DNA of 64,000 bases from Undaria pinnatifida (taxonomy: Eukaryota > Sar > Phaeophyceae > Laminariales > Alariaceae). A program made the translations under genes and the position numbers. This document shows, piece after piece, positions 21,691 through 33,900 of the stretch. The stretch spans positions 7,792,967 through 7,856,966 of the forward strand of contig JABAKD010000015.1 of assembly GCA_012845835.1 (NCBI GenBank). Direction: 5' to 3'. How positions within the stretch are numbered: the first letter of the stretch is position 1; each line of letters opens with the position of its first letter. A model generated the notes under the pieces. The model was not told where the DNA came from. It saw only the letters and a list, made by a program, of their open reading frames with translations, and searched no databases.

Positions 21691-23440
21691 GGCTATAATT
21701 TCACGCCCCTTGTTCTGCTAAACAACTGAGCGAACGTCGAAGTGATGCTGTGTGTCCAGCCAATCCATCGAGAAAACCTGACGGTAGCACAGACACTAAC
21801 AGCGCGACTCCGGGCCACTCCTATCTACCATTACCAAACAGCGAAATTAAGATGTAACGCAGTAGGAAAAGCTGTCACGAGTCACGCATGTGTCTGCGAT
21901 ACTACCAGTAGCTAGAAAAACAAACAAACAAACAAACACGGCCTGCAACCGAGATTTATAGTCAGCCCGCTCAGCTATCGCCCGGGCGGACCGGGGGCGG
22001 GCAGCGGAATGGCAGGGGAATCGAGTAGGCCGCGGTCGCCGCCTCCCCGACGACCCCGACCCCGTCCCGACGTCCAACTCCCCTGGCGCGCGGGCGTTGC
22101 GTGCTTTTCCCCGCGGCACCCAGATCGGGGGGGGGGGGGGGGGGCTCCTGGGCCAGCGATGCGCCCACCCACCTGTCGCGGCGTACACCCCTGCCGGTGC
22201 ATGTACGTCCATATCACGTGGAGAGGGACCCGGGGATGGGGCCGTCGAAAGGTAGCTGTACTGGGTTGCGGAAGAATACGGAAGTTTTATATCGTAGCGG
22301 CCCGAGCAGCCTGATTGTTCATGATGAGTCTGGTTGAAAAGTGAAAAGATATTTCCATGTAACGGTGTATGCGCCTTCTTCGAGACAAAATCGGATGAGA
22401 AAATGCCATTCCAAAGGGGGGGTGATAAGTATTTTTGGGTGTTGTGTACACAATATTACTACCCAATTTTACCCGATATGGTAGTTTGTAGAAAGAACGG
22501 TCAGTCGTTCGAGGACGGCGGCAGCGTGGACAACAGGCGGTTGGGGTCTTGGGATATCAAAGGATCGCTGGCTTCAGCGCTGCTGTGTCGACAAAAACGT
22601 ACAAACCACACTCACTCGCAACACAACCGGTCGCAGACCACGAAGATACCATAACTCGAACCAAAGATACCCAAGATATCAGAATCTGAACCGAATAGTC
22701 TATAACAGAATATACACCCGAAGATATAACAAGAGACCCGTAGATATACCCTCGACGATGCGGTGCTCACGCGATCGAAGAAAATGTCAAACGCGGTACT
22801 CGAAAAATCCCGAGTGCCAACACACCAGCCGCCACGCGAAACCTGCAGATTTGTCGGCTCTGCCGGGTTTTCAATCCCAACTTGTGAGATATCACCCAAG
22901 ACAGAGGGTCCCGAGTTGACACCATAGAAAATTGTAGATTACCTGTCCCTCGGTCCAGGGTGACAGACCCACCGCCTGTGACCCAGACCGACAGGCGACA
23001 GGCAGCGGCGGCGGCAGCAGCAGTAGTAGTAGTTGTAGCAGTGCGAGAAACCAGCAAATACAGAGAGAAGGGAGAACGTAGCTTTCAACTTGAAATCGTA
23101 GAAATGAAACCGCTGCAACGCGCAACGCTGGCTGGCTCCATCCAGCCTGCAACTAACTGCTGTAACCTTCACTCTGTGTCACGACTTCAATCAAAATGTG
23201 CGCTACGAAAAACGCTTGTCGTTTCGTTTCTGACGGTTTCAAAATTCAAAAATTATCTTCGGAAGGACTCAGCCAATGAGAGGACAGTTCCCTCGAATCT
23301 TTGATACTTCGAAGTATGTCCTTTATTCTCTATTCTCTAATCCTAACTCATAATTTTTTTGCACTTTAACTTCAAGTGTTTTGTCCCCATGTCAGGAGTG
23401 CGGTGCTAAAAGGGTTATAATCCCCCATTACTCATCACAG
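21691..23440. other. Non-coding stretch with GC-rich island
   Basis: A GC-rich island (21,965-22,210) has an 18-G run at 22,128 and overlapping open frames on both strands without recognisable protein. 22,640-22,760 is A-rich with repeated aagatata. 22,980-23,040 has short GCGGCG and AGT repeats. No gene is supported. Confidence 0.35.
21938..21992 (-). ncRNA. tRNA-like fragment with A box only
   Basis: On the - strand GATAGCTGAGCGGGC holds a perfect A box (TAGCTGAGCGG) followed by an anticodon-arm-like region. A (TTTG)n run follows instead of a T arm, so it may be the head of a SINE. Confidence 0.35.
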
Positions 23441-23506
23441 CTTGTCCGCTTGTCTGCGTTGCCAGGTCAGGCCGCATTTCTTTGCTCAAACAAGCAGCAA
23501 AGCTAG

Positions 23507-23872
23507 TTCAAAGATCACTCAACTGCATCCGCCCTGCTTCGGCTGCGCTCAGGAGCGGGGAGAGCACACGTGCACCATGGGATCGAACAAGTGGCCGCAC
23601 CGACAGCAAGCCAATCGCCTCACGATGAGCTGGCTGCTGGTCTGGACGAGCCTAATGTCACGCGGAGCATCCACAGCGATGCTCTCCCGATGCGCAATAA
23701 AAATGGCAGGTCCACCTCGGATTCAACCCGCCTCTTTTCGGACCAGGGTAGCAGTGCCCTCTGCTGGGGCAATGAACCTAGGTCGCAACAGACCAATACC
23801 TGTGAAGCAGGGGGGAAGGAGGGGGAGAGGTGGCTGTGGAGGCACCCCTGGAGGTGGCAGCTCTAGCTCCCG
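23507..23872 (+). CDS. Unrecognised open frame, candidate exon
   Basis: 120 codons open after a TAG at 23,504, ending in a stop near 23,870. Composition is hydrophilic and protein-like in the middle (IEQVAAPTASQSPHDELAAG; NKNGRSTSDSTRLFSDQG). Two other + frames are also long here because the region is GC-rich, which lowers the weight of the evidence. No domain recognised and no convincing start. Confidence 0.22.
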
Positions 23873-24219
23873 CGCTCGTGACGGGAGGGTTCGGAGGACT
23901 TCTTTCGGAGCAGAGAGAAGCGGCCAGATTGGGTTCTTCGAAAGGGGGGATGTCGTTTGGGGCAGTGGTGGTGATGGTGGTGGTGGTCGGCAGGGAGGAA
24001 GAAAGCGGCCGTCGCCGCCGAGCAAGAGGGAAGGAGCGCTCGGGAAGCAGTACCATCCTCACCGAGGAGGTGGTACTTTTTCGGCCAAAGGTCAGCTGGT
24101 TGTTTGACGAAGAGTATTGGATGATTGACGTGCAAAAAATACGAAATTCTAGCCCTCATTTGGTATAATGAAATCGCACAACGCATGCACTCAGGACTGC
24201 AAGGATGGGAGCCTTGCGA

Positions 24220-24600
24220 CGGGAACCTGCCGGGCTGCCATCATTGATTGCCTCGCCAGCTCGAGAAGTATCCGCACTGCTGCTGCCTGTGCTTAGTGCC
24301 CAGTGCGCTTACGTTGCAGGTCGGCACCACCGTGTGTTATCGCGGCTCTCTGTTACCGATCATTCGTGTGCCTATCATAGGTAACACAATTAAGTTTTGA
24401 CTCCCCAGACGGCACTGCTGCAGCGGCTGTTCGGAAAAAAGCAGTTTGAAGTAAATTTGGATGATCTTGTGCTCGCTGGCATTGCCTGATCGAATCAGCT
24501 CGCAGCATTGCTATCGCTGCTGCTGCTGCAGTGTCCAGTGCAGTTGGTTTAGTTTTTAGGTAACAGGCCGGTGTCGTGTGGGATCGCGGCTGTCAGGTAA
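24220..24600 (+). repeat. ~250-bp duplication
   Basis: ctgctgctgcctgtgcttag, gtgcccagtgcg and ggtcggcaccaccgtgt at 24,275-24,340 are echoed at 24,500-24,590 as ctgctgctgctgcag, gtgtccagtgcag and aggccggtgtcgtgt. A third weak copy may start at 24,630. Confidence 0.5.
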
Positions 24601-25314
24601 CGCGTTTTTGAAGATTGGAAGATGTTCCCCAGCTCACTGGCTTCACTGCTTGTGCATTGCTGCGCAGAAACAGGGAAGACAACACATGGGCTCGTTTCGA
24701 GTACGGGTACGTACGTAAGTAAACGTAGACAATGAAGATGAAGGAAGCACGAGTATAGCAGGCATACTCTGCTCTCGTGATTTTGTCTGCTACAGAATCC
24801 GAATTTGAATGTTCTTGCAGCAAGCAGCAGCAGCAACAGCGACCAGTGCAGCAGCTGCAGCAGTCCACCGTCATCGTCGTCAATCATGGCCTAGACCCCC
24901 CAGCTCGTTCGACTGTTTTTAGTTTTGGGTCGTACTCCTCTGTACCTCCGGATGCGTACGAGCATGTCTCCTCGCAGGAAGCCAGGCACACGCATCGAGA
25001 TATACAACATGACGTTCAAGTGCGTAACATTATGACAATGAATTGAACATGCCGACGATCAAGTTCGTCGTGCGACAGGTCTTACAAGTAATAAGTGTGT
25101 GTGTGTTCTTCACATTAAACCGTTCTTCTACTCGTCGACATCCAGCACACCCAGTGTCCGTACTGATTCTTCACCCTAGAAAGATCAGCTCTGTGGTCAC
25201 AAGCCACGACACAGAGATAATGCATCGTGATGCATTCGACAACGCAATGTCATGCCCTAGTACTGGGTACGACAGGCACAACATACATACGTCAGCAACA
25301 GAAATACATTGGAA

Positions 25315-26060
25315 GAGAGAAATACGAAATAAACAAAAACAAAAACAAAAACAAAAAACAAAAAACAAAATAAGAAAACAAATAAAAACAAAGATAAAAA
25401 TAAAACAAAAAATGAAACAAACAAAACGAAGGGGAAATCGAAGAAACAACCCAACCGGAAAGGAGAGCCAAAGCTCGGAAAAGAAACATAATAAAATGAA
25501 ATAAAATAAAGTAAAGTAAAACCAAAATAAGATAATCCGAACACGAGCCAAAAACCTGGACACGCTAGGAGGGAACAAAGGGGAAAAAAATACCCCAGAA
25601 AAAGACGAAAAGTGCTATGTACCTACTAGTCGGCCTGGTACCTTGCTACCCTGTCTGCCATCTCCTTCCTGCCTTCGTCCACCGCGGTCTCCCTTCTATT
25701 CCTCCTGTTGCCCCCCCTGCCCCCATTCCCTTGGACGGCTTTCCTTCTACTCCTCCTGTTTCCCCCCCTCCCCCCTTTGTGTTCTTCTCATTAAACCAAA
25801 ATACCTTGTAAAAGAGAGAAACAACGAAAGAAACCAAGACAAAATAAATAAATAAATAAATAAAAAGGGGAGCCAAAGCACGGGAGATAGAAACATACCC
25901 CGAGCATGAGCCAAAATGGACATGCAAGGGGGAAAGAAAGGGAAAAAAATACCCCGGAAAAAAGAAACAAGTAAAAGAAGGAAGACTGGGAGGGCCAAAT
26001 AAAACAGGCTCGTCACCTACCCACCATGCAAGACTCCCTTCATAAGGATAAGAAGGGGAA
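25315..26060 (+). repeat. A-rich duplicated segment
   Basis: AAACAAAAAC-type runs (25,325-25,530) are followed by gagccaaaaacctggacac and ggggaaaaaaataccccag; similar text recurs at 25,865-25,965 after an AAAT run. Long Phe/Leu-rich frames on the - strand are shadows. Confidence 0.6.
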
Positions 26061-26985
26061 AGAAAAAAATAAGTACAGAGTACCAGGTACAGAAAATCTC
26101 CGAGTACCTTACTCTAGGCAGCTATAAAGGTTGATACAAGGGCTTCGCTGCGCGGGCGGCTGACGCAGCACGCGTGAAGGGGGCAGACAGAAGCCCAGGG
26201 TTTGGTGCAATTAGCGATTTGATAATGCCAAGAGCTACTTGTGCTGAGCTGATTGCGCTGTGCGGTGCTGTGTGCTTGTTGGCGATGTCACGTTCTGATC
26301 GGCTGTAGAGGTGTTCTTCGCGAAAAAAAAAACATGGAGAGGACCTAGAGAGGACAATCAATGAAGAAAACAAACAGACTACACATGTGCATACCGGTAC
26401 CTGGTACCTGGTACTTCGCATGGTACCTGGTACTGTATCTACGAAAGAAAGCACAGCGCAGCAAGGCACAGCCCTGCACCGCAGGGCACGGTACGGCACC
26501 GCACGATGCCGCACGGCGCTGCACGGCTCTGCCGAGCTATAGCTGCTGAGCTGAGCTGGGAGTGCGTTTTTCGTTATTCAGCAATTGGTGCGTACACTCC
26601 TGGTGTACTGGTATTATACCTGGTATGATAATTACCTGGAATGATACTTGGAATGATATCTGGCATGTACAAAAGAGTAAGTGCAGCACAGCACGCAGGC
26701 CGGCACATCACGGCCTGGGAGATTAGCTCTTTAGACGTACTTTCGGATGTCAGATCACACACCCTTACTCATGAGCAAAGTGCACATTTTGTTGGTGCTG
26801 GGGAAAAATTGAATGATGTACGTATCCTGCATGAACCATGGAAATAACGCGGACGACGCAAGAAATTAAAAAAGCCCAAATAAACCAGACTGAATAGTCT
26901 ACTCGTTTATCTACATGTTTGCACTTGGTTCGTGTAAGACACGGTTAGCATTGTAGCGCTGGGCACCTGTTAGTAACGGTGGTAC
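26061..26985. other. Non-coding, GCAC repeats and ACCTGGTA motifs
   Basis: ggtacctggtacctggtac clusters at 26,396-26,433 and related tacctggtatgata at 26,605-26,665. A GCAC-rich low-complexity tract runs 26,450-26,535. No gene seen. Confidence 0.4.
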
Positions 26986-27024
26986 CTGAGGTATTGGTAC
27001 GGCTGGAACTGGCTGTGGCATCGC

Positions 27025-27795
27025 AATATCCTTTGAGAACGCTCCCCGGGGCGAACAAACATTTTTTGCGGAGAATAGCACCCCACCGGGGCGTTCTCAG
27101 AGGTTGGGGGTGATCTTAGTGCAGAAACTAACATCCCGGGGCGAAAAGTCCCCGGGTTGTTAGCGTCTGTTTTTTTGTTCGGATCACCCACTGGACATAT
27201 ACAACTATAGTGGAGAAAAACAAAATATATACCAGGTATATTGTGATAGGACCCTTCCCATTAATTGAAAAAGCTCACCCGCATAGACTAGTATATTGCA
27301 AGTACCAACAACGCAGCTTGCAAAGATGAGTATGGACCCTAAATTCGTCGAACTCACAGCGGACGTCCTGAAAATAATTTGTAAAAATACTTTGCCGCGG
27401 ACCTCTCGCGCTGGAACCAACGATGTCGGGCGTAAACAGCATCTACGAGAAAGCTTTCCAGAAGCAAAATATGGGCGATGGTGGAGGCTTTACGCCTTTT
27501 GCTGCCGGGGGATGAAACCCCCTACGACGCCAAAAAGGGTGGGGCGAAACGAGAGTACCCTGCGCCCGGGTGCGTCCTTACTCGCATCACTGGGCCAACA
27601 GGGAGTTCCTCGGATTTTTATTTGAACGCCCCGTGGGGCGGTAAATAAAAAAGGCAAAAAAAGATTACCCCGGGGAAAACTCAGGGGTAGGGGGGGGGGG
27701 GGGGGGGAGGGGGGGATACCCCGCGGTGTTCTCATAGTTTTTGGGCTTCATCGATGGTGTTTTTTGTGGGGGGGTGTTCTCAAAGGACATTACGG
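27025..27795. mobile_element. Possible inverted-repeat element
   Basis: Short inverted ends: aatatcctttgagaacgc at 27,025 and gtgttctcaaaggacatt at 27,773. C/G-rich runs follow inside both ends. A family D-related segment (27,205-27,400) lies within. I see no clear target duplication. Confidence 0.35.
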
Positions 27796-28536
27796 TGATT
27801 TAATGTGTGGTCCAGGGAGCATATTTGCCAGTAGATTTGTCTCACGTATGTTCATGAAGCACGCCATAGTATAGTACGGAAACCCATCAAATACGTTTCG
27901 AGACGAGTTGATAGATCTGTTTTCCTTCTTTCGTTGTGCGTTTGCAACTGTCTAGATGCAGGGCGCTTTTTTTGTTTGTTGTGTTCTCGCTGAAATATCT
28001 CCGCCACCCCCCCCCCTGGGGGGCTGTTGATCCTTTTCAAGCATTCCGTCCTTCCCGCTTTTCTTTTTTCTTTTTCGCTGAAAGATCTCCGCCACTCCCC
28101 GACTGTTTTTTGTTCTTTTCATGGTTCTCTTTATCTGCGTTGCGTACGTATCTGATACCGGTTACATACAGCATACCTTCGTTTGTATCGCATTTCGTTT
28201 CGTTTTATGTCTACAGTATCTGTTGTGTTTTTGTTTTGCTTGTGAGAGCTACTACCCTATGCCCCAAGGACAGGAGCGATGGAAGAACACTCAATATTAT
28301 TAATCAGAGCGATTTATGATGCACCTGCGCGAAAACGAATAGCATGGAGATCGTCACATCATCGCCACGCGTTGCATGCCTTTTTGTTTGATTTCTTCTT
28401 GTTCTCTGTGACGATGGCTGCAACCACCCCCGGCCAATGCAGTTTTGAACCCTGGTTGTGATGGGAAATGAAGCGAACATGAAGGGTTGTTTTATGCCTT
28501 CGGTGGCGTCTCCAGCGGGTCCCCATCACAAGCCGA
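27796..28536. other. Non-coding stretch
   Basis: A short direct repeat (gctgaaatatctccgccac / gctgaaagatctccgccac, 27,988 and 28,077). Nothing else recognisable. Confidence 0.35.
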
Positions 28537-28878
28537 GGGGGGGTGCGCTCAGTTTGTGCATGGCCGTGGTCGTCTGACGATAGACCGACACATCCCCACT
28601 GTGCCGGGACGGAGCACGTCGAGTTTTAACCAACCGGGCAGACATTGCTTGCACAAAGCGCGAAGCGCGGTGAGGTGGTCGGCGAGTCGCATGAAGGGGG
28701 AACTGCATCCTTTTAAGAACCGCTCGTTAGACGGACTTCGGCACCTTGTGCCTACTTTCTTGCCTATGGGTGACAGCGCCAATGAGTTATACTTTGTTTT
28801 CTGGTGTGGTCACTCCAGAGACAGCAATGGATATTACTATGTACCTACCTCGTGGGCGCCTTACCATATTCACACTAC
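28537..28878 (-). mobile_element. Family A retroposon, near full-length
   Basis: On the - strand it begins gtgtgaatatggtaaggcg, continues tggagtgaccacaccagaaa, aaggtgccgaagtcc and the common body, and ends caaactgagcgcacccccc. Together with 34,366-34,700 it defines a full length of about 335-340 bp. Confidence 0.85.
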
Positions 28879-28899
28879 TTGATATTCACAAGCCGGGGG

Positions 28900-30953
28900 G
28901 GGGGGGGCGAATGGCCGACCTGCGTTTGGCGTTGCTCGCTTCGCTCGGCCAGTATACTGCCAGTATACTGCTTCAATCCAGCATACTGTTTTTTTTTCAA
29001 CAGTAGAATCGCTACTGACTGATTCAACCAGGGCCTAGACCTACGTAGACATGCCGTTAGGTAGATTTCGATCGGCATGTCAGTCAAAACAGCAAGAACA
29101 GTTTTGTGTGAAAATCCGATCGAAATCTGAGGCTCGGAGTTGGATTCGCATAAGAAGTGCATTATCAGGCTATATTGAACTTTTGGCGTTTCTTTACATG
29201 TGTACGCGTGGGCTATACAGTAGTGCCGAAAAATATAAAAGCTACGAGTAAAGCGCTCAAAGCGTTTTTGCCTATGGAGCGGGAATGCAGTCATGTAGTT
29301 ATCATATCATACGGCTCCCAAAGCAGCAAAAAAAAACATCCTGCGGAGAGAAGATGAAGTCGGCGCGTGTGCTGCTGCGGAGAGCCATAAACAAAACAAA
29401 AAAAGAGGGCAAAAACAAACCTTGAAAAAATATGACGACTCTTCGACGGTCGAGCATCGATAAATTGCACGTACTCATACAGTAGTAGGTAGAATACGAG
29501 TCAAGTACCAGTACTCTCTGTAATGCCGGCAAAATCGCTAGGCACGAGTACAACTCTCAATGATACCAGTAGTAACTAAGTGTGGCAAACTTTTGCCAGT
29601 AGTACCGCTGTCCTACTCAGTGCCGGCTGGCGCATGCCGGCGTTGTTGGGAGCCCCATGTAGATAGAAACGATGAGTAGATACATAAACGCGCACGCAGA
29701 GCACATGAGTGCAGCAGACAGAGTAGTAGATACATGAGTATAGTAGTCGTAGAGCAGCAGTAGCGGCAGCAGGCAGGCAGAGCAAAGAAGAGCAGAGCAG
29801 GATCGTCCCCTGTCCCCTCGGGTTATGTTCTTCTTGGGGTGTTGTGCGACTTTGTGCCAAGGTCAGGTGTTGCGTGGGGGTGTGTACAAAGTTTTGCTGC
29901 TATTGCTGACAAATTACCGGCTATCGATAGCGCCGGTTGAATAACGCCACCGTTCTCTACAACGCCGAGAGAATTGCTTGGTACGACTGGAACCCTCTAT
30001 ATAGTACCGACGTATCGCAACTCAGTTCTCAATAGTGCCGGTGTCCTGTATAGTGCCGATATTTTGGGGTGGCACGTACCGGCAGTGCTGGGAGTTCCCC
30101 AATCGCTGTGGATTAGAGTGTATACGAGTCTGCCTGATATCCTGGTTGCGCAAAACACACACACGCGCGCACCGCGCACCAAACTCAAACAGCAGTCAGC
30201 TACAGACAGTCATAGAGCAGCAGAGCAGCAGTAGCACCACCAGCAGCAGCAGGCGGGCAGAGCAGAGCAGAATACATCCCCCTTCTGTTGTGTGGCTAGA
30301 TGGTGTTGTGGGAGGTGCCTCATGCTGTCAGCTGACATGAATTGCCGACGATGCTCTTGACGTTTTCTGCCGTGTGCTGTCAATACTATACTACGGGCTA
30401 GTCGTGCCGAAATTGGCGACGCGTATGTCACCTGCTTCGGGCTGTTCGTCCGTTGCGTATGTCGCCTGCTGTCGCCTGCTGAGAGCCAGAAGCAAGCTTG
30501 CTTGGGATAGTGGGGCTAAAGAGTATGTAAAAGCAAACCTGCTTGGGCTAGTCATAGCTCTTCTTGGGCTAGTCATAGCGGCCACTTCGGACATGATTGT
30601 ATTTGTTGCTTTAAACGTCGCGACCATTAACCTGGTACCTGGTAGGTTTGGTTTAGACACCCCAAGACGTGACAAACCTTTTTGACCGCTCGTACGTCCG
30701 TTTTCTCTCGTTGTGGGTGCTCCTAAATCGGATGCCCTACTGCTGTAACATCGGCCGCCGATGCTTGTGCTTGACGAGTCCCCGAAGCTGACGCTGAAAA
30801 TGAAACATTTCGTGGTGATAATAAGAGTGTGTCATGGATATTTTTCGTCTATGCGCACACAAAAGTGTTTATTTTGTGTGCTTTGTTTTCCGGTTCTCTC
30901 CAACTACGTTGTGCAGCCAGCACCAGCGGAAACCTCCTCGGCGCGCCACCAAA
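28900..30953. other. Gene-poor stretch upstream of the helicase
   Basis: Contains a G-run at 28,897-28,908, short CAG repeats (30,210-30,255), copies of tagtgccggt (29,930-30,060) and a small tandem of gcttgggctagtcatag (30,540-30,580). No open frame looks like protein. The helicase promoter and 5' UTR presumably lie at its right end. Confidence 0.35.
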
Positions 30954-30969
30954 ATGGAACTTCAAGAAG
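30954..30969 (+). CDS. Helicase exon 1 (tentative start)
   Basis: ATG in a good context (caccaaaATGG) followed by four codons and donor gtgaga at 30,970. Its phase fits an acceptor at 32,199 (tttccaag), giving MELQEEEARKPK. An alternative acceptor at 32,165 (gttaatag) would add VDISVLPRGFQ but would need a different, unseen first exon. A CAG at 30,914-30,916 could be the acceptor of an upstream intron. Confidence 0.4.
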
Positions 30970-33900
30970 GTGAGAGATGCGGGGAACAGGGACTAGACTA
31001 GGGCTTCCTAACACCGAATGCAGGGTAAGGTGGTTTAGCGGGTAGGAGGTGAAGGCTATATGGGGCCAGGGGTAATATCCTCATAATGAGGGATAAGGGG
31101 TGGGAGGAAATGGGTAAGGGTTGGGGGCTATGGTGTGAGGGCCAAGGTGTGGGGACTTTGGGCGGCTAAGGTCTTGAGGCGAAGGGGTGAGGCATGAGAG
31201 ATAGGGGGTAGGGGGAGGGGGTAGGGGTGTACTCGTTTCATGCATAACCGTAGTCGTAGGACCAGTGACGCTCGCATCCCTGCGATGATGGGACGGAGCA
31301 AGTCGTATTTTCACCAACCAGGCAGACGTCGCGTGCGCCAATGAAGGGCGGGGGGGGGGCGTACTCATTTTGTTACTCGCCTTAGTCATTTGGCCATTAA
31401 CCGTGCATCCCTCTCGAGACGGAGCACTGTTCCTACTTCTTGTGAAGACCTTCGAAATTAGGGCGCTCAGTACGTTTTTTCAAAATATTACGTTAAAACG
31501 ATTTTGCTTATCTTACCTCCTTGCTGTTTTGGCCGTCTGTGGCCACCATCTATTTCCTAGGATAGCGATCGTTTTTTCTCTACTCTCTGATGTACCACGC
31601 TTCTCCATGTCACACCCATCTATTTTCCTCATCTCTATGAGTACCTCCACCACATTGCGCTCCTCCTTGTACACTTGACGCTTTTCACTATGTGGCTTCG
31701 ACTCTCGTCTGATTTGCCTCAAGGGCACCTCTGTGCGCCTTTTTCCTCCCCCTCCCGACTACTGGTATATCTCCTTTTCTGGCAGGTCCAGGTCCCCTAC
31801 ACGAAAACGCGGTCTCAGCGTTTTCGCGTGGTCCATTGGGCCGTGCAAATACGGTTAAGTTCTATATCTTCTCCTAACCCCCCGCATATCGCTATATGCC
31901 GTTCCTCGTCCACCTTCGTTCTTAACGCGGTGCACCAAATGAGGAGGGGGGGGGGGGGGCTATTGGCGAAGGGGCTGGGGCTAAGGTCTACGGGGTAGGT
32001 AGGGGGTGAGGGGAGATGTCAATGGCACGTTGCGCCGTGTCCGATAGCAACGCACAACCGGCCTGCACGAGATCTAAACACCGACATCTGCCCTGCCCCG
32101 CTCCCCGTCCAGCCCCCCCCCCTCTCCCCCCCCCCCCCCCCCCCCCCGCCCGCTCTTGTTAATAGGTCGACATTTCCGTACTCCCTCGGGGTTTCCAAGA
32201 GGAGGCGAGAAAACCTAAGGTCAATGTCGGGGGTAAAAGGCGACGAGGGGCGGGGGCAGCATCGGCTTTAACAGCGGCTGCGGCTGCGGCGGCGGTGGCG
32301 GCGGTGGAGAGGGGGGAGGGGAGGCGGGGGGGGGCGACTGCGGTGGTTGAATTTGGCCCACCGTCGAGTGGGCGAGGGAGGGGGCGGGGGGCTAAGAGGT
32401 CGGTGGTGTACGCCGGCCTGTCTGCGTACAACGCTCATTTTGCCTCTCTTGTTCTGACGGAGCTTAAGCACGAGAAGGTGAGGGGTTGGGGTGGGGGAGG
32501 CGGGGCGGGGCAAGGGGGGGGGGCTGCGCACGCGTTGATCTGTGGACATCGCCCACTGTTCTGCGCTCCGATTTCGGTTTAGATGGCGGCATGCGGCCCG
32601 CGCTGATGTTGATGTCGGCGGCGACGGCGGTGGCACTGACGTTGTTCCCTTGTTCGTTGGTCCCTAAGTTTATTTTTGTTTAGCAGTGGCCCACATTTTT
32701 TCTTGTTTATTCTTTGTCGTCTCTACCCGTATGGTGTGCATCTGGGCCTCGACAGGAGAAGGCGTACGAACCTATGGCCACGTCGAGCCAGCGGGAGCTG
32801 TCCTCGCGTTTGTGTTTGTTCGTTTGAACCTTTTTGTTTATTTATTTTGTTACCCCTTCGTTTTTTTTGTTTGCGTTAGCCCCGCTCCATCGTTTAATGG
32901 CTTGCTTTATTTCAATCCCACCGGTGCACCTCGTCTTTGTGTGTGTGTGGCGTTGCCCCTGCGTGTGCTTGCTTACTGGTTTTGGTTCCTTTTCGCCTAT
33001 TCTCTTCCACAACAGGAAAAGGCGTACGAACGAATGACCACGTGGAGCCAGCGGGAGCTGTCCTCCGGCGGCTATACTGTGCAGGGGCTGGTCGGGGCGA
33101 GGGTGGGGCGGCTGTACCGCGAGCATGTGGTCCGCTTCTCCCTGCCTCCTCGAAGGAGGGACAACAAGGTGTGTCTCCTACGGAGGCGGTTGCGCGCGGG
33201 GGGGAGGGGGTTATCATCATACCCTGCGTGGCCGTAGTCCTTGGACCCATAGACCCTTGCGTCCGTGCAATGCCTGGACGGAGCACGCAGGGTTTTCACT
33301 TTCCAGGCTGACGTTGCTTGCGTCGTGTCGGGACGGGGCACGTCGGGTTTTCACCAACCAGGCTGACGCTGCTTTCACCAAGCGCGAATCGCACCGTGAG
33401 ATGTTCGGCGTGTCGCATGAAGTGTGAGCTGCATGTTGCTAAGAACCGCTTGTGAGGCGGACTTCGGCACCTTCTGCGCACTTTCTTGCTTGTGGATGAC
33501 AGCGTCGCATGAGTTGACTTATTTTCCGTTGCGTTTTTTTTTTGGGGGGGGCGGTGATTGGGTGGGGATGGGGGAAGGGTGGCAGGCTTAGCCGTAGTAT
33601 TGGATCGTCGCACGCTCTCTATGCCTTTCTCTGCTAATGTACCTTATGTCGCTGCTGTCGGTATCGCTACCCCATACATCGCCGTCGCTTATGTCACTTG
33701 TCGTTATCGCCACCACTGATATCATTATCGCTTATCGCTTACGTCGCGGCCCCTCCAGGGCAAGGGGAATCCGGTTCGCCGTCCGCCGATGCCGTACCAC
33801 CGCTTCACGGCAGGGGACGTTATCGCCATTACCCCGGGGAAGGCACCGCCTACTCAGAGCGAGATGGACAGTGGGGCCGTGCTCGACGGGGTGGTCCTTC

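Noticed and set aside
21970-22210. GC-rich overlapping frames as a gene
   Set aside because: All frames are open because of composition; Pro/Arg/Gly-rich and without domain or splice support.
25043-25578. Lys/Asn-rich + and Phe-rich - frames
   Set aside because: A-rich low-complexity DNA with AAACAAAAAC repeats.
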